Shown here: piece after piece, positions 9,175 through 17,794 of the stretch
How the letters are laid out: every line of letters starts with the position of its first letter
Numbering within the stretch: the first letter of the stretch is position 1
Source of the DNA: Maioricimonas rarisocia
Lineage (GTDB): Bacteria > Planctomycetota > Planctomycetia > Planctomycetales > Planctomycetaceae
Assembly (NCBI RefSeq): GCF_007747795.1
Contig: NZ_CP036275.1
Coordinates: 2,838,853 to 2,902,852, forward strand
Reading direction: 5' to 3'
DNA: 64,000 nucleotides
The notes under the pieces: model-generated
Database searches by the model: none
Seen by the model: only the letters and a program-made list of their open reading frames with translations
Told to the model about the DNA's origin: nothing
Program-made: the position numbers and the translations under genes

Positions 9175-10164
9175 ATGAACGACTTCGAGTATGCGGCTCC
9201 GCGGACCGAAGCGGAAGCAGTCACGCTGCTGGGCGAACAAGAGGGAAACGCGGCCGTGCTGGCTGCGGGAACCGATCTGGTCTCCCTCATGCAGCAGGGC
9301 GTCGTGCGTCCCGGACGGGTCGTCGACATCTCCGGCATCGATTCGCTGAAGGGCGTCGAAGTAACTCCCGAAGGCGTTCAGATCGGTGCCCTGACAACGA
9401 TGGAAGAGATCCTCGACAGCCCGGTGCTGGCGGACTATCCGGCGCTCGGTGACGTGGCCGAAGGGATACGGGCCATCCAGATCCAGCAGAACGGCACGCT
9501 GGGTGGCGACCTCTGCCACCTGCCCAACTGCTGGTACTTCCGCAAAGGGTACGGCCTGCTGGCGACCGAGAATGGTCGCTCACTCGCTGCCGAAGGAGAC
9601 AATCGCTACCACGCGATCTTCGGCAACCAGGGAGCGGCGAAGTTCGTCAATGCGTCCCGGTTCGCTCCGTCGCTGATTGCCTGGCACGCCGAGGTACGGG
9701 TTGTCGGTCCGGATGAGGAATCCGAGCAGTGGCTACCGCTCGAGCAGTTCTATCGGACGCCGAAGCTGGAACGTCAGGGGACGAACATCCTCGCGCCGGG
9801 CCAGTTCATTTCCCACATCCGGCTGCCGAATTCCGGGACGAAACTGAGTGCCTGCTACGAGGTGCTCGAACTGGAAGGGCTGGACTGGCCGCTTTCGTCC
9901 TGTGCCGTGACGCTGTCGATGGAGGCGGGCATCGTTCGCGAGGCCTGCATCGTCCTCGGGCAGGTCGCGCCGGTGCCGTGGGTCTCGTACATCGCTTCGA
10001 GCGTCGTGCGCGGTCAGCCGCTCACTCCGGAGACAGCGGCACGGGCCGGCGAGGCGGCGGTGAGTGAAGCGACGCCGCTGTGGAACAACGAGTACAAGGT
10101 GCAGCTGGCCCGCGCGTCGGTGAAACGGGCACTGCTGAAGGCGACCGGCCAGCTCGAACTGTAA
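9175..10164 (+). CDS. FAD-binding subunit of the molybdenum hydroxylase (PaoB-like), [4Fe-4S] ligands largely missing
   Basis: 329 residues. The start has an excellent GGAGG site and lies 15 bases after the Mo subunit. The FAD_binding_5 motifs are present: LAAGTDLVSLMQ near residue 33, IGALTT near 66, and NGTLGGDLCH near 105-115. The CO-dehydrogenase flavoprotein C-terminal domain follows. PaoB-like subunits also hold a [4Fe-4S] cluster in the segment after the GG motif. Here the flanking residues CWYFR and GDNRYHAIFG are conserved, and Cys119 matches the first ligand. The later ligand positions are occupied by non-Cys residues (around 128-137 and 152-155). The subunit would pass electrons to an acceptor via FAD. 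Last of the three enzyme genes. Confidence 0.87.
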   Translation: MNDFEYAAPRTEAEAVTLLGEQEGNAAVLAAGTDLVSLMQQGVVRPGRVVDISGIDSLKGVEVTPEGVQIGALTTMEEILDSPVLADYPALGDVAEGIRAIQIQQNGTLGGDLCHLPNCWYFRKGYGLLATENGRSLAAEGDNRYHAIFGNQGAAKFVNASRFAPSLIAWHAEVRVVGPDEESEQWLPLEQFYRTPKLERQGTNILAPGQFISHIRLPNSGTKLSACYEVLELEGLDWPLSSCAVTLSMEAGIVREACIVLGQVAPVPWVSYIASSVVRGQPLTPETAARAGEAAVSEATPLWNNEYKVQLARASVKRALLKATGQLEL

Positions 10165-10226
10165 GCCGGCCGGTTCCTGTCCGTTTCCACAACTTCGGGA
10201 TGCACCCTGTTTCAGGAGAGTCTGAG

Positions 10227-10445
10227 ATGAACCAGGATGATCTGCATGTGATCGAACGGTTTCCCCGCTGCCAGCGGCTGCTGTCGAAGGGGCTGTACCT
10301 GAACTCCGGTCTCAGCGATGACGAGCGCGTGGCCGGGGACGGCAACTTCTGGTGTGCCGATACACAAACGGCTTTCGGGCCGGACAACAGCGTCTGCGAC
10401 GGCGGTCGGTGTTCCGATCCGTCAAGATCCTGCTATCGCGCCTGA
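10227..10445 (+). CDS. Small Cys-containing protein of unknown function
   Basis: 72 residues, starting at an ATG with AGGAGAG upstream and placed between the hydroxylase FAD gene (62 bases earlier) and a strong terminator. Four of its five cysteines lie in the second half: one in FWCADTQ, two in VCDGGRC, and a final SCYRA. The pattern W-C-x2-T-Q-x2-G-P-D-N, then Cys and Cys-Tyr, resembles a small planctomycete protein type I recall only in outline; I know no function. The cysteines could bind a metal or form disulfides. Its position suggests co-transcription with the hydroxylase operon, but any functional link is inference. Confidence 0.6.
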   Translation: MNQDDLHVIERFPRCQRLLSKGLYLNSGLSDDERVAGDGNFWCADTQTAFGPDNSVCDGGRCSDPSRSCYRA

Positions 10446-10518
10446 CGGTTAACACCATCCCGATCGTTTCGATTCGATCGCGTCGATGCGGAAATGATCG
10501 GCTGAATTTACGAGACAG

Positions 10519-10553
10519 CGGACATCGGAGGTCTCTCCGGTGTCCGTTTTTTT
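10519..10553 (+). terminator. Rho-independent terminator of the hydroxylase operon
   Basis: A 12-bp stem (10519-10530 with 10535-10546, one G-T pair) with a GTCT loop is followed directly by seven T. This is the clearest terminator in the window and supports a transcript ending after the small Cys protein. Confidence 0.9.
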
Positions 10554-10708
10554 AGAGGGCAGGCATTGGTGGTCGCCGCAGCGGTCGCTCCAGCCGGTCG
10601 AGACGATGCAACTGACTGTTAATTATGGTGATAACCCTGCGGGACGTCGCATGAGGATTGATTGATGATTGCGCACGGGCTCTAATGGAAAGAGCGCGGA
10701 GATCCGTC

Positions 10709-12016
10709 ATGCGGCTCCAATGCTCCCTCCTGTGTGCCGCCAGAATCCTACCTTCGGCAACGACAATGCAGAAAATCGGGCGAATTCTACTGACTGCGGG
10801 TGTCGTGGTCGCCTCGATCGGCGTGTGGCGCTACATCTATCTCGATTCCCTTTCGCGCAGTGACATCTCGACCGACAAGGCTCCCCCTGCCCCCCTGGCC
10901 GTCGAAGTGGTGCCGGTCCGCGAGCAGTCAATCACCGAATCGATCGAGCTGGTCGGCAGTCTCGACGCCGGAATGCTTGTGGAAATCCGGTCGCGCGTCG
11001 ACGGATACATCAAGCAGATCCCGTATGACGTGGGGGACCGCATCGAGGTCGGGGCGGATGTCATCGTGCTCGACGATTCGAGCCAGCGGGAGCTGATCAG
11101 CCGCGCCGAGGCCAGCTTGCGCGTCGCAGATGCTCAGCTCAAGGCTCAGGAGACGGAACTGACGTTCGCCGAGCGTACGGCCGAAAGGCAGCGCTCCCTG
11201 ATGCAGTCAGGGGCGGGAACGACCAGCCAGCTCGATGCCGCCGAGTCCGCCGTGCAGATTGCCGCGGCCAAGGTGGAACTCGAACGGGCACGGGTCGCCG
11301 AGGCACAGTCCAACCTTGAGCAGATGCGGCTGGAACTCGCTGACCTGCGGCTGACGTCGCCGGTTCCGGGTGTTGTCGCGGCAAGACTCGTCGAAACGGG
11401 CGACCTGGCCAAGCCGGACGTACCGTTGCTGCAGATCGTCAATCTCGACACCGTCAAAACGGTCGTTCACGTGGTGGAACGGGACTTTCGCAAGATTCGC
11501 GTGGGCCTGCCCGCGGTCATCGCTGTCGACGCGTACCCGGGCGAAACGTTCTTCGGCGAAGTGACCCGCATTGCGCCAATGCTCGATCCCGAAACGCGGA
11601 CTGCGGCGGTTCAGATCGACATCGACAACGACGACCTGCGGCTCAAACCGGGCATGCACGCCCGCGTTTCGCTGCGGTTCAACGAGTCCAGCAGTCGCGG
11701 TGTCGTGCCGATTGCGGCGGTGCGGGATGAAGGATCCCGGCAGGCCGTCTTCGTTGTCGCCGGCGATCCGCCTCAGGCTGTGCGGCGGGAGGTGCGGCTG
11801 GGCTACAGCGATGGTGACATGGTGGAAGTGCTCGACGGGCTGAATGTGGGCGAAGAAGTCGTCACGCTCGGCAGCCGCCTGGTCGAAGAAGGTCAGTCTG
11901 TCACCGCACTGCGGGTCCCCTGGCCTGGTGATCCGTCCGCGACACCGGTCTCCGCACCGGAAAACCCCGAGACGAAGGTCGATCCGACCATTCGCTCCAG
12001 CGGCAGCGCCCTGTAA
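10709..12016 (+). CDS. RND efflux periplasmic adaptor (membrane fusion protein)
   Basis: 435 residues from the ATG at 10709, which has GCGGAG at 7 bases. A start at 10766 (MQKIGRILL) would give a cleaner signal anchor and is the main alternative. A hydrophobic N-terminal segment (ILLTAGVVVASIGVW) is followed by the lipoyl/barrel-sandwich half (VEIRSRVDGYIKQIPYDVGD), a long coiled-coil hairpin (about residues 130-220, rich in Ala, Glu and Arg), the second lipoyl half (LTSPVPGVVAARLVETGD), a beta-barrel domain (KPGMHARVSLRF) and a membrane-proximal domain. It links the inner-membrane pump to an outer-membrane channel. The pump gene follows; no TolC-like gene is seen nearby. Confidence 0.92.
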   Translation: MRLQCSLLCAARILPSATTMQKIGRILLTAGVVVASIGVWRYIYLDSLSRSDISTDKAPPAPLAVEVVPVREQSITESIELVGSLDAGMLVEIRSRVDGYIKQIPYDVGDRIEVGADVIVLDDSSQRELISRAEASLRVADAQLKAQETELTFAERTAERQRSLMQSGAGTTSQLDAAESAVQIAAAKVELERARVAEAQSNLEQMRLELADLRLTSPVPGVVAARLVETGDLAKPDVPLLQIVNLDTVKTVVHVVERDFRKIRVGLPAVIAVDAYPGETFFGEVTRIAPMLDPETRTAAVQIDIDNDDLRLKPGMHARVSLRFNESSSRGVVPIAAVRDEGSRQAVFVVAGDPPQAVRREVRLGYSDGDMVEVLDGLNVGEEVVTLGSRLVEEGQSVTALRVPWPGDPSATPVSAPENPETKVDPTIRSSGSAL

Positions 12017-12129
12017 CGGCGGCGCTGCATGCCACGGATCCGGTCAGCCGCACCGAGTGGTACGGCGGCTCCGCTACATATTCCTGAACGTTCGCGCGCC
12101 TTCGGCACGTGCAGCAGATCTGGCCAGCC

Positions 12130-15100
12130 ATGTCCTTGACCAGCCTCTCCATCCATCGACCCGTCACCACGTTGATGGCGAGCGTGATCGTCGTTCTCCT
12201 CGGCTGGATGGCACTGACGGGTTTGAGCGTCGATCTCATGCCCGACATCCAGTATCCCACGGTCAGCGTCACCACGCTGTATCCCGGGGCCGGGCCCGAA
12301 GAAGTCGAAACGCTCATCACCCGCCCGCTCGAACAGACGCTCAGTTCGGTCAACGGCTTTGATCGGCTTTCGAGTCACAGCCTCGAAGGAAGCAGCACCA
12401 TTCGCGTGCAGTTTCGCTGGGGGATCAACCTCGACTCCGCCATTGCCGACATGCGGCAGGCGATCGACAAGGTGCGGGCCAATCTGCCGGATGAGATCGA
12501 TCCCCCCTACATTCGCCGGTACGACGTCAACGACTCTCCCATCATGTATCTGGGGATGAGCAGCGAACTCTCCCCCATCGAACTGACACGGCTGGCCGAA
12601 CGCACGATTGTTCCGCGGCTGGAACGGCTCGACGGCGTTGCCCGCGTCGGACTGCGGGGGGAAGTGCGCCGCGAGATTCAGGTCCAGGTCGACCGGGCAA
12701 AGCTCGAATCGATGCAGATGGGGGTCAACGAAGTCGTCTCGGCACTCGAGCTGGGGAACGTCAGCCTGCCGGCCGGAGACTTCGACGAAGGTCACGTGCA
12801 GCGGCTCATTCGCAGCCGGACCGAATTCACGTCGCTTGACGAGATCCGCGACCAGGTCATCCGCCGGCGTGAGGATGCCGTCGTTCGCGTCCGCGACGTG
12901 GCCGAGGTGGTCGATGGCCACGAAGAGATCACGCAGCTGACCCGGACCAACGGTGAGCCGGGCATCATGGTCTACATCTTCAAGCAGGCTGGTGCCAACA
13001 CGATCGACGTCAGCGATGCGGTGACCGAAGCCCTGGACGAGATCAACCGCGACGTCCGTGATGCGCAGATGACGATCCGGCTGGACAAGTCGAAGTTCAT
13101 CCGGAATTCGATCAGCAACATTCAGCAGTCGGCACTCATCGGCATGGGACTGGCGATGCTCGTGCTCGTCCTGTTTCTGCGCAGCTTCCGCAGCACGCTG
13201 ATTATCGGCGTCTCGATGCCGCTGTCGGTCCTCGCGACCTTCGTGCTGATCTATTTCCAGGGCTTTACGCTCAACATGGTCTCGTTCGGTGGGATCGCCC
13301 TGGGGATCGGCATGCTTGTCGATAATTCGATCGTTGTTCTCGAAAGCATCTTTCGCAAGCGGGACGAAGGCCTCGAACCGAAGCAGGCGGCACTCGCTGG
13401 AACCCGCGAAGTCGCCTCGGCCATCACCGCCAGTACCCTGACGACACTGATCGTGTTCCTGCCGCTCATCTTCATTACCGGCCTCACCGGCATCCTGCTG
13501 CATCAGCTGGCCTTTGTCGTCTGCTTCTCGCTGATCTGTTCGCTGCTGGCGAGCCTGACGCTCACACCGGCGCTGGCCGCACACTGGCTCACGGCAGCGC
13601 CTCTTTCGGAGAAGACCGGGGCTCTCGGCTGGTGGCAGCGCGGCGTGCAACGTCTGCACGGGGCAAGCCATGCCGTGTTCAGCGCCGTCGAAAACACCTA
13701 CGCCGCACTCATCCGGACGGTCCTCCGCTGTCCGGAACTTGCCGTGTTTCCGATCCTCGCACTGCTTGCCGTCACGCTCGGACTGCTGCCCCGCGTCGGG
13801 ACCGAGTTTCTGCCGGCAACCGATGACGGCCGTCTGGGGATCACCGGCAAGATGTCGCCGGGGATCCGTCTCGAGACACTGGATCGCCAGGCGAAGAAGG
13901 TCGAGGCGACCGTCTTCGAGCACATTCCCGAACTGGACAACGTGTCGATCTTTATCGGGGACGATGCCGAGGACGGCGACGACTGGAACGAGTGCCGCTT
14001 CATTATCCAGCTTCCGCCACGGGACCAGCGATCCGTCACCGCCGAGGATGTTCGCAGCCGGGTGATGAAAGAGATGCCGGCGATCGCCGGTATGAAGCTG
14101 CGTGCCCGTGTCTACAGTGCGATGCCGCTGTTTCGGATGTTCGGCTCTCAGGAGGGGGACGACGTCGCCGTTCTGATCCGCGGACATGATCGCGCCACCG
14201 GGGACGAAATCGCCGCACAGGTCGTGCGTGCGATGGAGTCGATCCCGGGACTGGCCAGTATCGAACTGCAGCAGGATGATCGGCGGCCCGAGCTTTCCAC
14301 GTACGTCGACCGTTCCAAAGCCAGCCTGCTCGACATCAATGTGCAGGATATTACGCAGGCACTCGAGACGACTATTCGTGGAACGCATGCGACGGTCTTT
14401 CGGGAAGAAGGCGACGAATTCAATGTCAACGTTCGTCTGCAGGAGACCGACCGGCAACGCAAATCCGATCTCGGCCAGGTCGGGGTGGCGACGGCCGGCG
14501 GACGAATCGTGCCGCTGGGGAACCTCGTCGACTTCCGTACGGCCGATGCTCCGCTCGCGATCGACCGGCTGGACCGTCAGCGGGTCCTGGTCATCACCGC
14601 CAATACCGTCGACCGGGACCTGGGAAGCGTGATTGCCGATCTCGAAGAGGCGTTCGCCGGCCTGACGGTTCCCGACGACTTCACAGTCGAGATCGGCGGC
14701 GACTGGGAGGAACAGCAGGAGAGCTTCGCAATGCTGCAGGGGGGCTTTGTCCTGGCGGTGTTGATGATGTACATGATCATGGCGTCGCAGTTCGAATCAC
14801 TGCGGGACCCGCTACTCATTCTTGCCTCGCTGCCGCTGGCAGTCTGTGGTGTCGTCGTCGTGTTTGTCTTCTGGGAAACCACGCTGAACGTGCAGTCGTT
14901 TATCGGACTGGTGGTCCTCGCCGGAATCGTGGTGAACAATGCCATCGTGCTCGTGGACTACGCCAATCAGTTGCGGCGGGATGATCCGCAGCGACCGCTG
15001 GTCGAGGTCATCATTCAGGCGTCGACCCGACGCTTTCGCCCCATCATCATGACCACACTGACGACCGTGCTCGCCATGTTGCCGGTCGCACTCGGCTGGG

Positions 15101-15285
15101 GTGAAGGGGGAGAACTGCAGGCCCCGATGGCCCGGGTGGTAATCGGAGGCTTGGTCAGCGGAACCCTGATGACGTTGATTGCCATTCCACTGGTTTACCG
15201 CCTTTTTTCGCGTCAGCCCGAATCGACCGAATCCGTCGATTTGTCGCCTCCGCTCCATCAGACCGCGTCGACAGCTGCGCATTGA
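12130..15285 (+). CDS. RND-family efflux transporter, inner-membrane permease
   Basis: 1051 residues from the ATG at 12130 (MSLTSLSIHRPVTTLMASVI), the usual first helix of this family; an in-frame GTG lies 21 bases earlier. Twelve hydrophobic segments in the expected 1 + 5 + 1 + 5 arrangement flank two large periplasmic loops. Family motifs visible are PGAGPEEVET in the first loop and GIALGIGMLVDNSIVVLE in helix 4. Asp of VDN matches the first of the paired proton-relay aspartates of AcrB, the second being Asn here as in many relatives. The matching helix-10 motif is IGLVVLAGIVVNNAIVLVD. It exports small hydrophobic compounds by proton antiport; the substrate is unknown. It follows its adaptor by 113 bases. 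Confidence 0.93.
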   Translation: MSLTSLSIHRPVTTLMASVIVVLLGWMALTGLSVDLMPDIQYPTVSVTTLYPGAGPEEVETLITRPLEQTLSSVNGFDRLSSHSLEGSSTIRVQFRWGINLDSAIADMRQAIDKVRANLPDEIDPPYIRRYDVNDSPIMYLGMSSELSPIELTRLAERTIVPRLERLDGVARVGLRGEVRREIQVQVDRAKLESMQMGVNEVVSALELGNVSLPAGDFDEGHVQRLIRSRTEFTSLDEIRDQVIRRREDAVVRVRDVAEVVDGHEEITQLTRTNGEPGIMVYIFKQAGANTIDVSDAVTEALDEINRDVRDAQMTIRLDKSKFIRNSISNIQQSALIGMGLAMLVLVLFLRSFRSTLIIGVSMPLSVLATFVLIYFQGFTLNMVSFGGIALGIGMLVDNSIVVLESIFRKRDEGLEPKQAALAGTREVASAITASTLTTLIVFLPLIFITGLTGILLHQLAFVVCFSLICSLLASLTLTPALAAHWLTAAPLSEKTGALGWWQRGVQRLHGASHAVFSAVENTYAALIRTVLRCPELAVFPILALLAVTLGLLPRVGTEFLPATDDGRLGITGKMSPGIRLETLDRQAKKVEATVFEHIPELDNVSIFIGDDAEDGDDWNECRFIIQLPPRDQRSVTAEDVRSRVMKEMPAIAGMKLRARVYSAMPLFRMFGSQEGDDVAVLIRGHDRATGDEIAAQVVRAMESIPGLASIELQQDDRRPELSTYVDRSKASLLDINVQDITQALETTIRGTHATVFREEGDEFNVNVRLQETDRQRKSDLGQVGVATAGGRIVPLGNLVDFRTADAPLAIDRLDRQRVLVITANTVDRDLGSVIADLEEAFAGLTVPDDFTVEIGGDWEEQQESFAMLQGGFVLAVLMMYMIMASQFESLRDPLLILASLPLAVCGVVVVFVFWETTLNVQSFIGLVVLAGIVVNNAIVLVDYANQLRRDDPQRPLVEVIIQASTRRFRPIIMTTLTTVLAMLPVALGWGEGGELQAPMARVVIGGLVSGTLMTLIAIPLVYRLFSRQPESTESVDLSPPLHQTASTAAH

Positions 15286-15586
15286 GGCGAATGCCCTCGT
15301 GCCGGCGCGCGATTCGCTCGTGGGCCCCGCATGCTGCCAGGGCAGTCTGAGTGACTTTCGGAAGCGTTCCTGTTCGCCGACGCGTACCAAAAACGGCTGT
15401 TTTCTTGCGGATTTGAACGAACTGTTCAGATCCAGCCGATGGTCGCCACGAATTGCCGGCCACTTCCGGCGGGGGGTTGCATCATCGTCTGAGATCACTA
15501 GGGTAGCATGAGACCTGCCCCCGCATTTCTGTCCGTTGCAACCCACTTCTGTGTCCGTGCTAAGGAGCACACGAAAGGATTTTGTG
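15286..15586. other. Intergenic region upstream of the methyltransferase
   Basis: About 300 bases. No gene, repeat or terminator-quality hairpin was found. The methyltransferase ribosome-binding site (GAAAGGA) is at its right end. Confidence 0.5.
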
Positions 15587-16423
15587 ATGACGACTCTGGC
15601 ATCCGACCGTATCTGGCGAAAGCGACTCGATCAGATCGACACTGTCGTAGAAGATATTCGCTTCCCGAACGATGACGACGCCGATTCGAATGTCGATCAG
15701 GACCAAGAGTGGTGCGAGGTACTCGTTGACGGCGAACGGCGCCGCATCCGATTCCACGACTACTCCGAAGTCTTCAAAGTTCCCGGACTTTACGAACTGC
15801 TGTTCTACGAGCGGTTGCAGTGCTGCTCCCCCAGCTGCGTGGCCAATCTTCTGACCGACGTCGCCCGCGACTTCGACGACAGCGTCGAGGATCTGCGTGT
15901 GCTCGACGTTGGAGCAGGAAACGGCATGGTGGGTGATGAACTGGCTCACTTGGGCGTCGATCAGGTTTTCGGTGTCGACATCACACCGTCGGCCCGCAAG
16001 GCGACCGAGCGGGATCGACCGAGCATCTACGATGGCTACCTCGTCACCGATCTGACGAACCTCCCCGAAGCTCACGAGGAGATGCTCCGCAAGCAGGACT
16101 TCAACTGCCTCACGACCGTGGCAGCTCTCGGTTACGGCGATATTCCCGCCGCCGCGTTCCTCAAGGCGCTCGACCTGGTTCGCGTGCCTGGCTGGCTGGC
16201 GTTCAACATCAAAGAGGACTTCCTCCGCGAGGAAGACTCGTCCGGCTTCTCGAAGCTGATCCGTCAGCTCAGCCGTGAAGAACTCATTCAGGTTCAGTGC
16301 TATCGCCGCTACCAGCACCGCGTTTCGATGTCCGGCGAACCGCTGTACTACGTTGCCATGATCGCCCAGAAGCTCGACGAAGTTCCCGGCGAACTGATCG
16401 AGTTCTGGCAGCAGGAATCGTAA
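15587..16423 (+). CDS. Class I SAM-dependent methyltransferase
   Basis: 278 residues from the ATG at 15587 with AAAGGA 8 bases upstream. The SAM-binding motif I is clear (LRVLDVGAGNGMVGDELAHL), followed by the acidic motif II position (VFGVDITPSA) and a later YLVTDLTNLPE segment. The first ~100 residues form an acidic N-terminal region with IRFHDYSEVFKVPGLYE. The substrate is not identifiable. The gene stands alone, between the RND pump and a membrane protein, and is followed by a hairpin. The family assignment is firm, the biological role unknown. Confidence 0.85.
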   Translation: MTTLASDRIWRKRLDQIDTVVEDIRFPNDDDADSNVDQDQEWCEVLVDGERRRIRFHDYSEVFKVPGLYELLFYERLQCCSPSCVANLLTDVARDFDDSVEDLRVLDVGAGNGMVGDELAHLGVDQVFGVDITPSARKATERDRPSIYDGYLVTDLTNLPEAHEEMLRKQDFNCLTTVAALGYGDIPAAAFLKALDLVRVPGWLAFNIKEDFLREEDSSGFSKLIRQLSREELIQVQCYRRYQHRVSMSGEPLYYVAMIAQKLDEVPGELIEFWQQES

Positions 16424-16439
16424 TGCTTCATTGAGTACT

Positions 16440-16468
16440 CGCAGCGCGACGGCAGGACCGTCGCTGCG
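16440..16468 (+). terminator. Terminator-like hairpin after the methyltransferase
   Basis: The stem pairs CGCAG with CTGCG and CGACGG with CCGTCG around a CAGGA loop, with a two-base bulge. It begins 17 bases after the stop. No T-run follows, so its role as a terminator is uncertain. Confidence 0.45.
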
Positions 16469-16605
16469 AAACGTTCAGCCTGGCGTCCGGCGCGGATTTC
16501 ATCTGTGCCGGACGTTCTGCGTTTGGAACAACCTTCGCCCACCGGTTATAGTGGCGGGCTCATGGATGAAATGCCACGCCCGCACTTGCGACATGGCCGG
16601 GACCG

Positions 16606-17790
16606 ATGGAACCTGAAGAACACCTTTTCGCAACGGATCGCGCGCAGCTCAGGCGGTGGATTCCCTGGCTGCATCTGTTTCGCGGCTTCGGAATCGCCCT
16701 GGACTTCCGCAAGCTGCTGATCTGCCTGTGTGGTCTGGTCGTCTTTCTGATCGGCAGCAATCTGGCGATGCAGGTGACGGGTGGTTCCGACCGGGCCGGT
16801 ACCGACGCGATTCTGAAGTTGCCGACTCCTGCGGACTACGAAGCACGTGATCTGTCGGGGCCGGTCGAATGGGCCGCTGCTGTTCTCCTGCTGCCGCTGC
16901 GCTGCGTCGTCGAACCGGGACTCTGGCTGCTGGTGGATTTCCGTGGATCACCCGGCCGCGGTGCGAAGGCCGTCCAGCTCGTATGGGCGCTGCTGGTCTG
17001 GTCATTCGTCGGAGGAGCGGTGGTCCGACTGGCCCGCAGTGACGTGGCGAGAGGCGAGAGGGGCAGTCTGGCCGGTACGGTTCGGTTCGCGCGGCGACGG
17101 TACCTGTCGCTGCTGTCCGTTCCGCTGCTTCCGGCACTTGCTCTCGCGGGGCTGATTCTGCTGACCGTGCTGACGGGATTCGCCGGACGGATCCCGGGGA
17201 TGGGGCCGCTGCTGCTCGGTCTGCTGTGGTACGTCGCGCTGCTTCTGGGGGTGGTTCAGGTCGCGGTCATGATCGGGCTGTTTGCCGGGTGGCCGCTGAT
17301 GATCGCGACGATCAGCTTTGAAGGTGCAGACGCCTTCGAAGGATTCAGCCGGGCGTTCAGCTACGTGTTCAGCAGGCCCTGGTATCTGGTGTGGCTTGTC
17401 GCTGTTGCCGCCGTCTATGGCGTGGCTTTGCTGGTCGTCGCCTCGGCGTTCTGCACTCTTGCCGGCGGACTGGCGGCAATAAACGTCTTCGCCGGACTGG
17501 GAGCGGAACTGCCCGCAACCTGGATACTGCAGTCACCGGGCGGCGTGCTGGAGCTGCTGCTGGCGGCGTTTGCCGTCAGCTACGTCTGGTCGCAGGTGGC
17601 AATGATCTATTCGCTGCTGCGGCTGAGCGTCGATCACGTCCCGCTGGACGATCTGGTCGAAGAGCCGGCAATGGGAGCGACATCGGACCTGCCGCTGGTT
17701 GGAGTGGCCGCTTCCGAAGCGCGCGAGCAGCAACTGCGTCAGTCTGCGAATGCCGACAGCTCAGAAGAACCTTCAGCGAGCACCGTCTGA
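16606..17790 (+). CDS. Polytopic membrane protein of unknown function
   Basis: 394 residues with a short cytoplasmic start and about six hydrophobic segments: near residues 40-58 (LLICLCGLVVFLIGSN), 86-108, 122-140, 165-190, 195-235, 265-295 and 310-335. One stretch after a helix (FEGADAFEGFSRAFSYVFSRPW) looks like an amphipathic linker, a feature seen in proteins that manage membrane or secretion, but I could not place it in a family. The C-terminal ~40 residues are polar. It is transcribed alone toward the convergent fabH gene, which begins 4 bases after its stop codon. No signal of transfer or damage. Confidence 0.75.
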   Translation: MEPEEHLFATDRAQLRRWIPWLHLFRGFGIALDFRKLLICLCGLVVFLIGSNLAMQVTGGSDRAGTDAILKLPTPADYEARDLSGPVEWAAAVLLLPLRCVVEPGLWLLVDFRGSPGRGAKAVQLVWALLVWSFVGGAVVRLARSDVARGERGSLAGTVRFARRRYLSLLSVPLLPALALAGLILLTVLTGFAGRIPGMGPLLLGLLWYVALLLGVVQVAVMIGLFAGWPLMIATISFEGADAFEGFSRAFSYVFSRPWYLVWLVAVAAVYGVALLVVASAFCTLAGGLAAINVFAGLGAELPATWILQSPGGVLELLLAAFAVSYVWSQVAMIYSLLRLSVDHVPLDDLVEEPAMGATSDLPLVGVAASEAREQQLRQSANADSSEEPSASTV

Positions 17791-17794
17791 GCGG

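Noticed and set aside
11893-14457. 854-residue minus-strand open frame over the RND genes
   Set aside because: Antisense of a strongly conserved transporter; long antisense frames are expected at this GC content.
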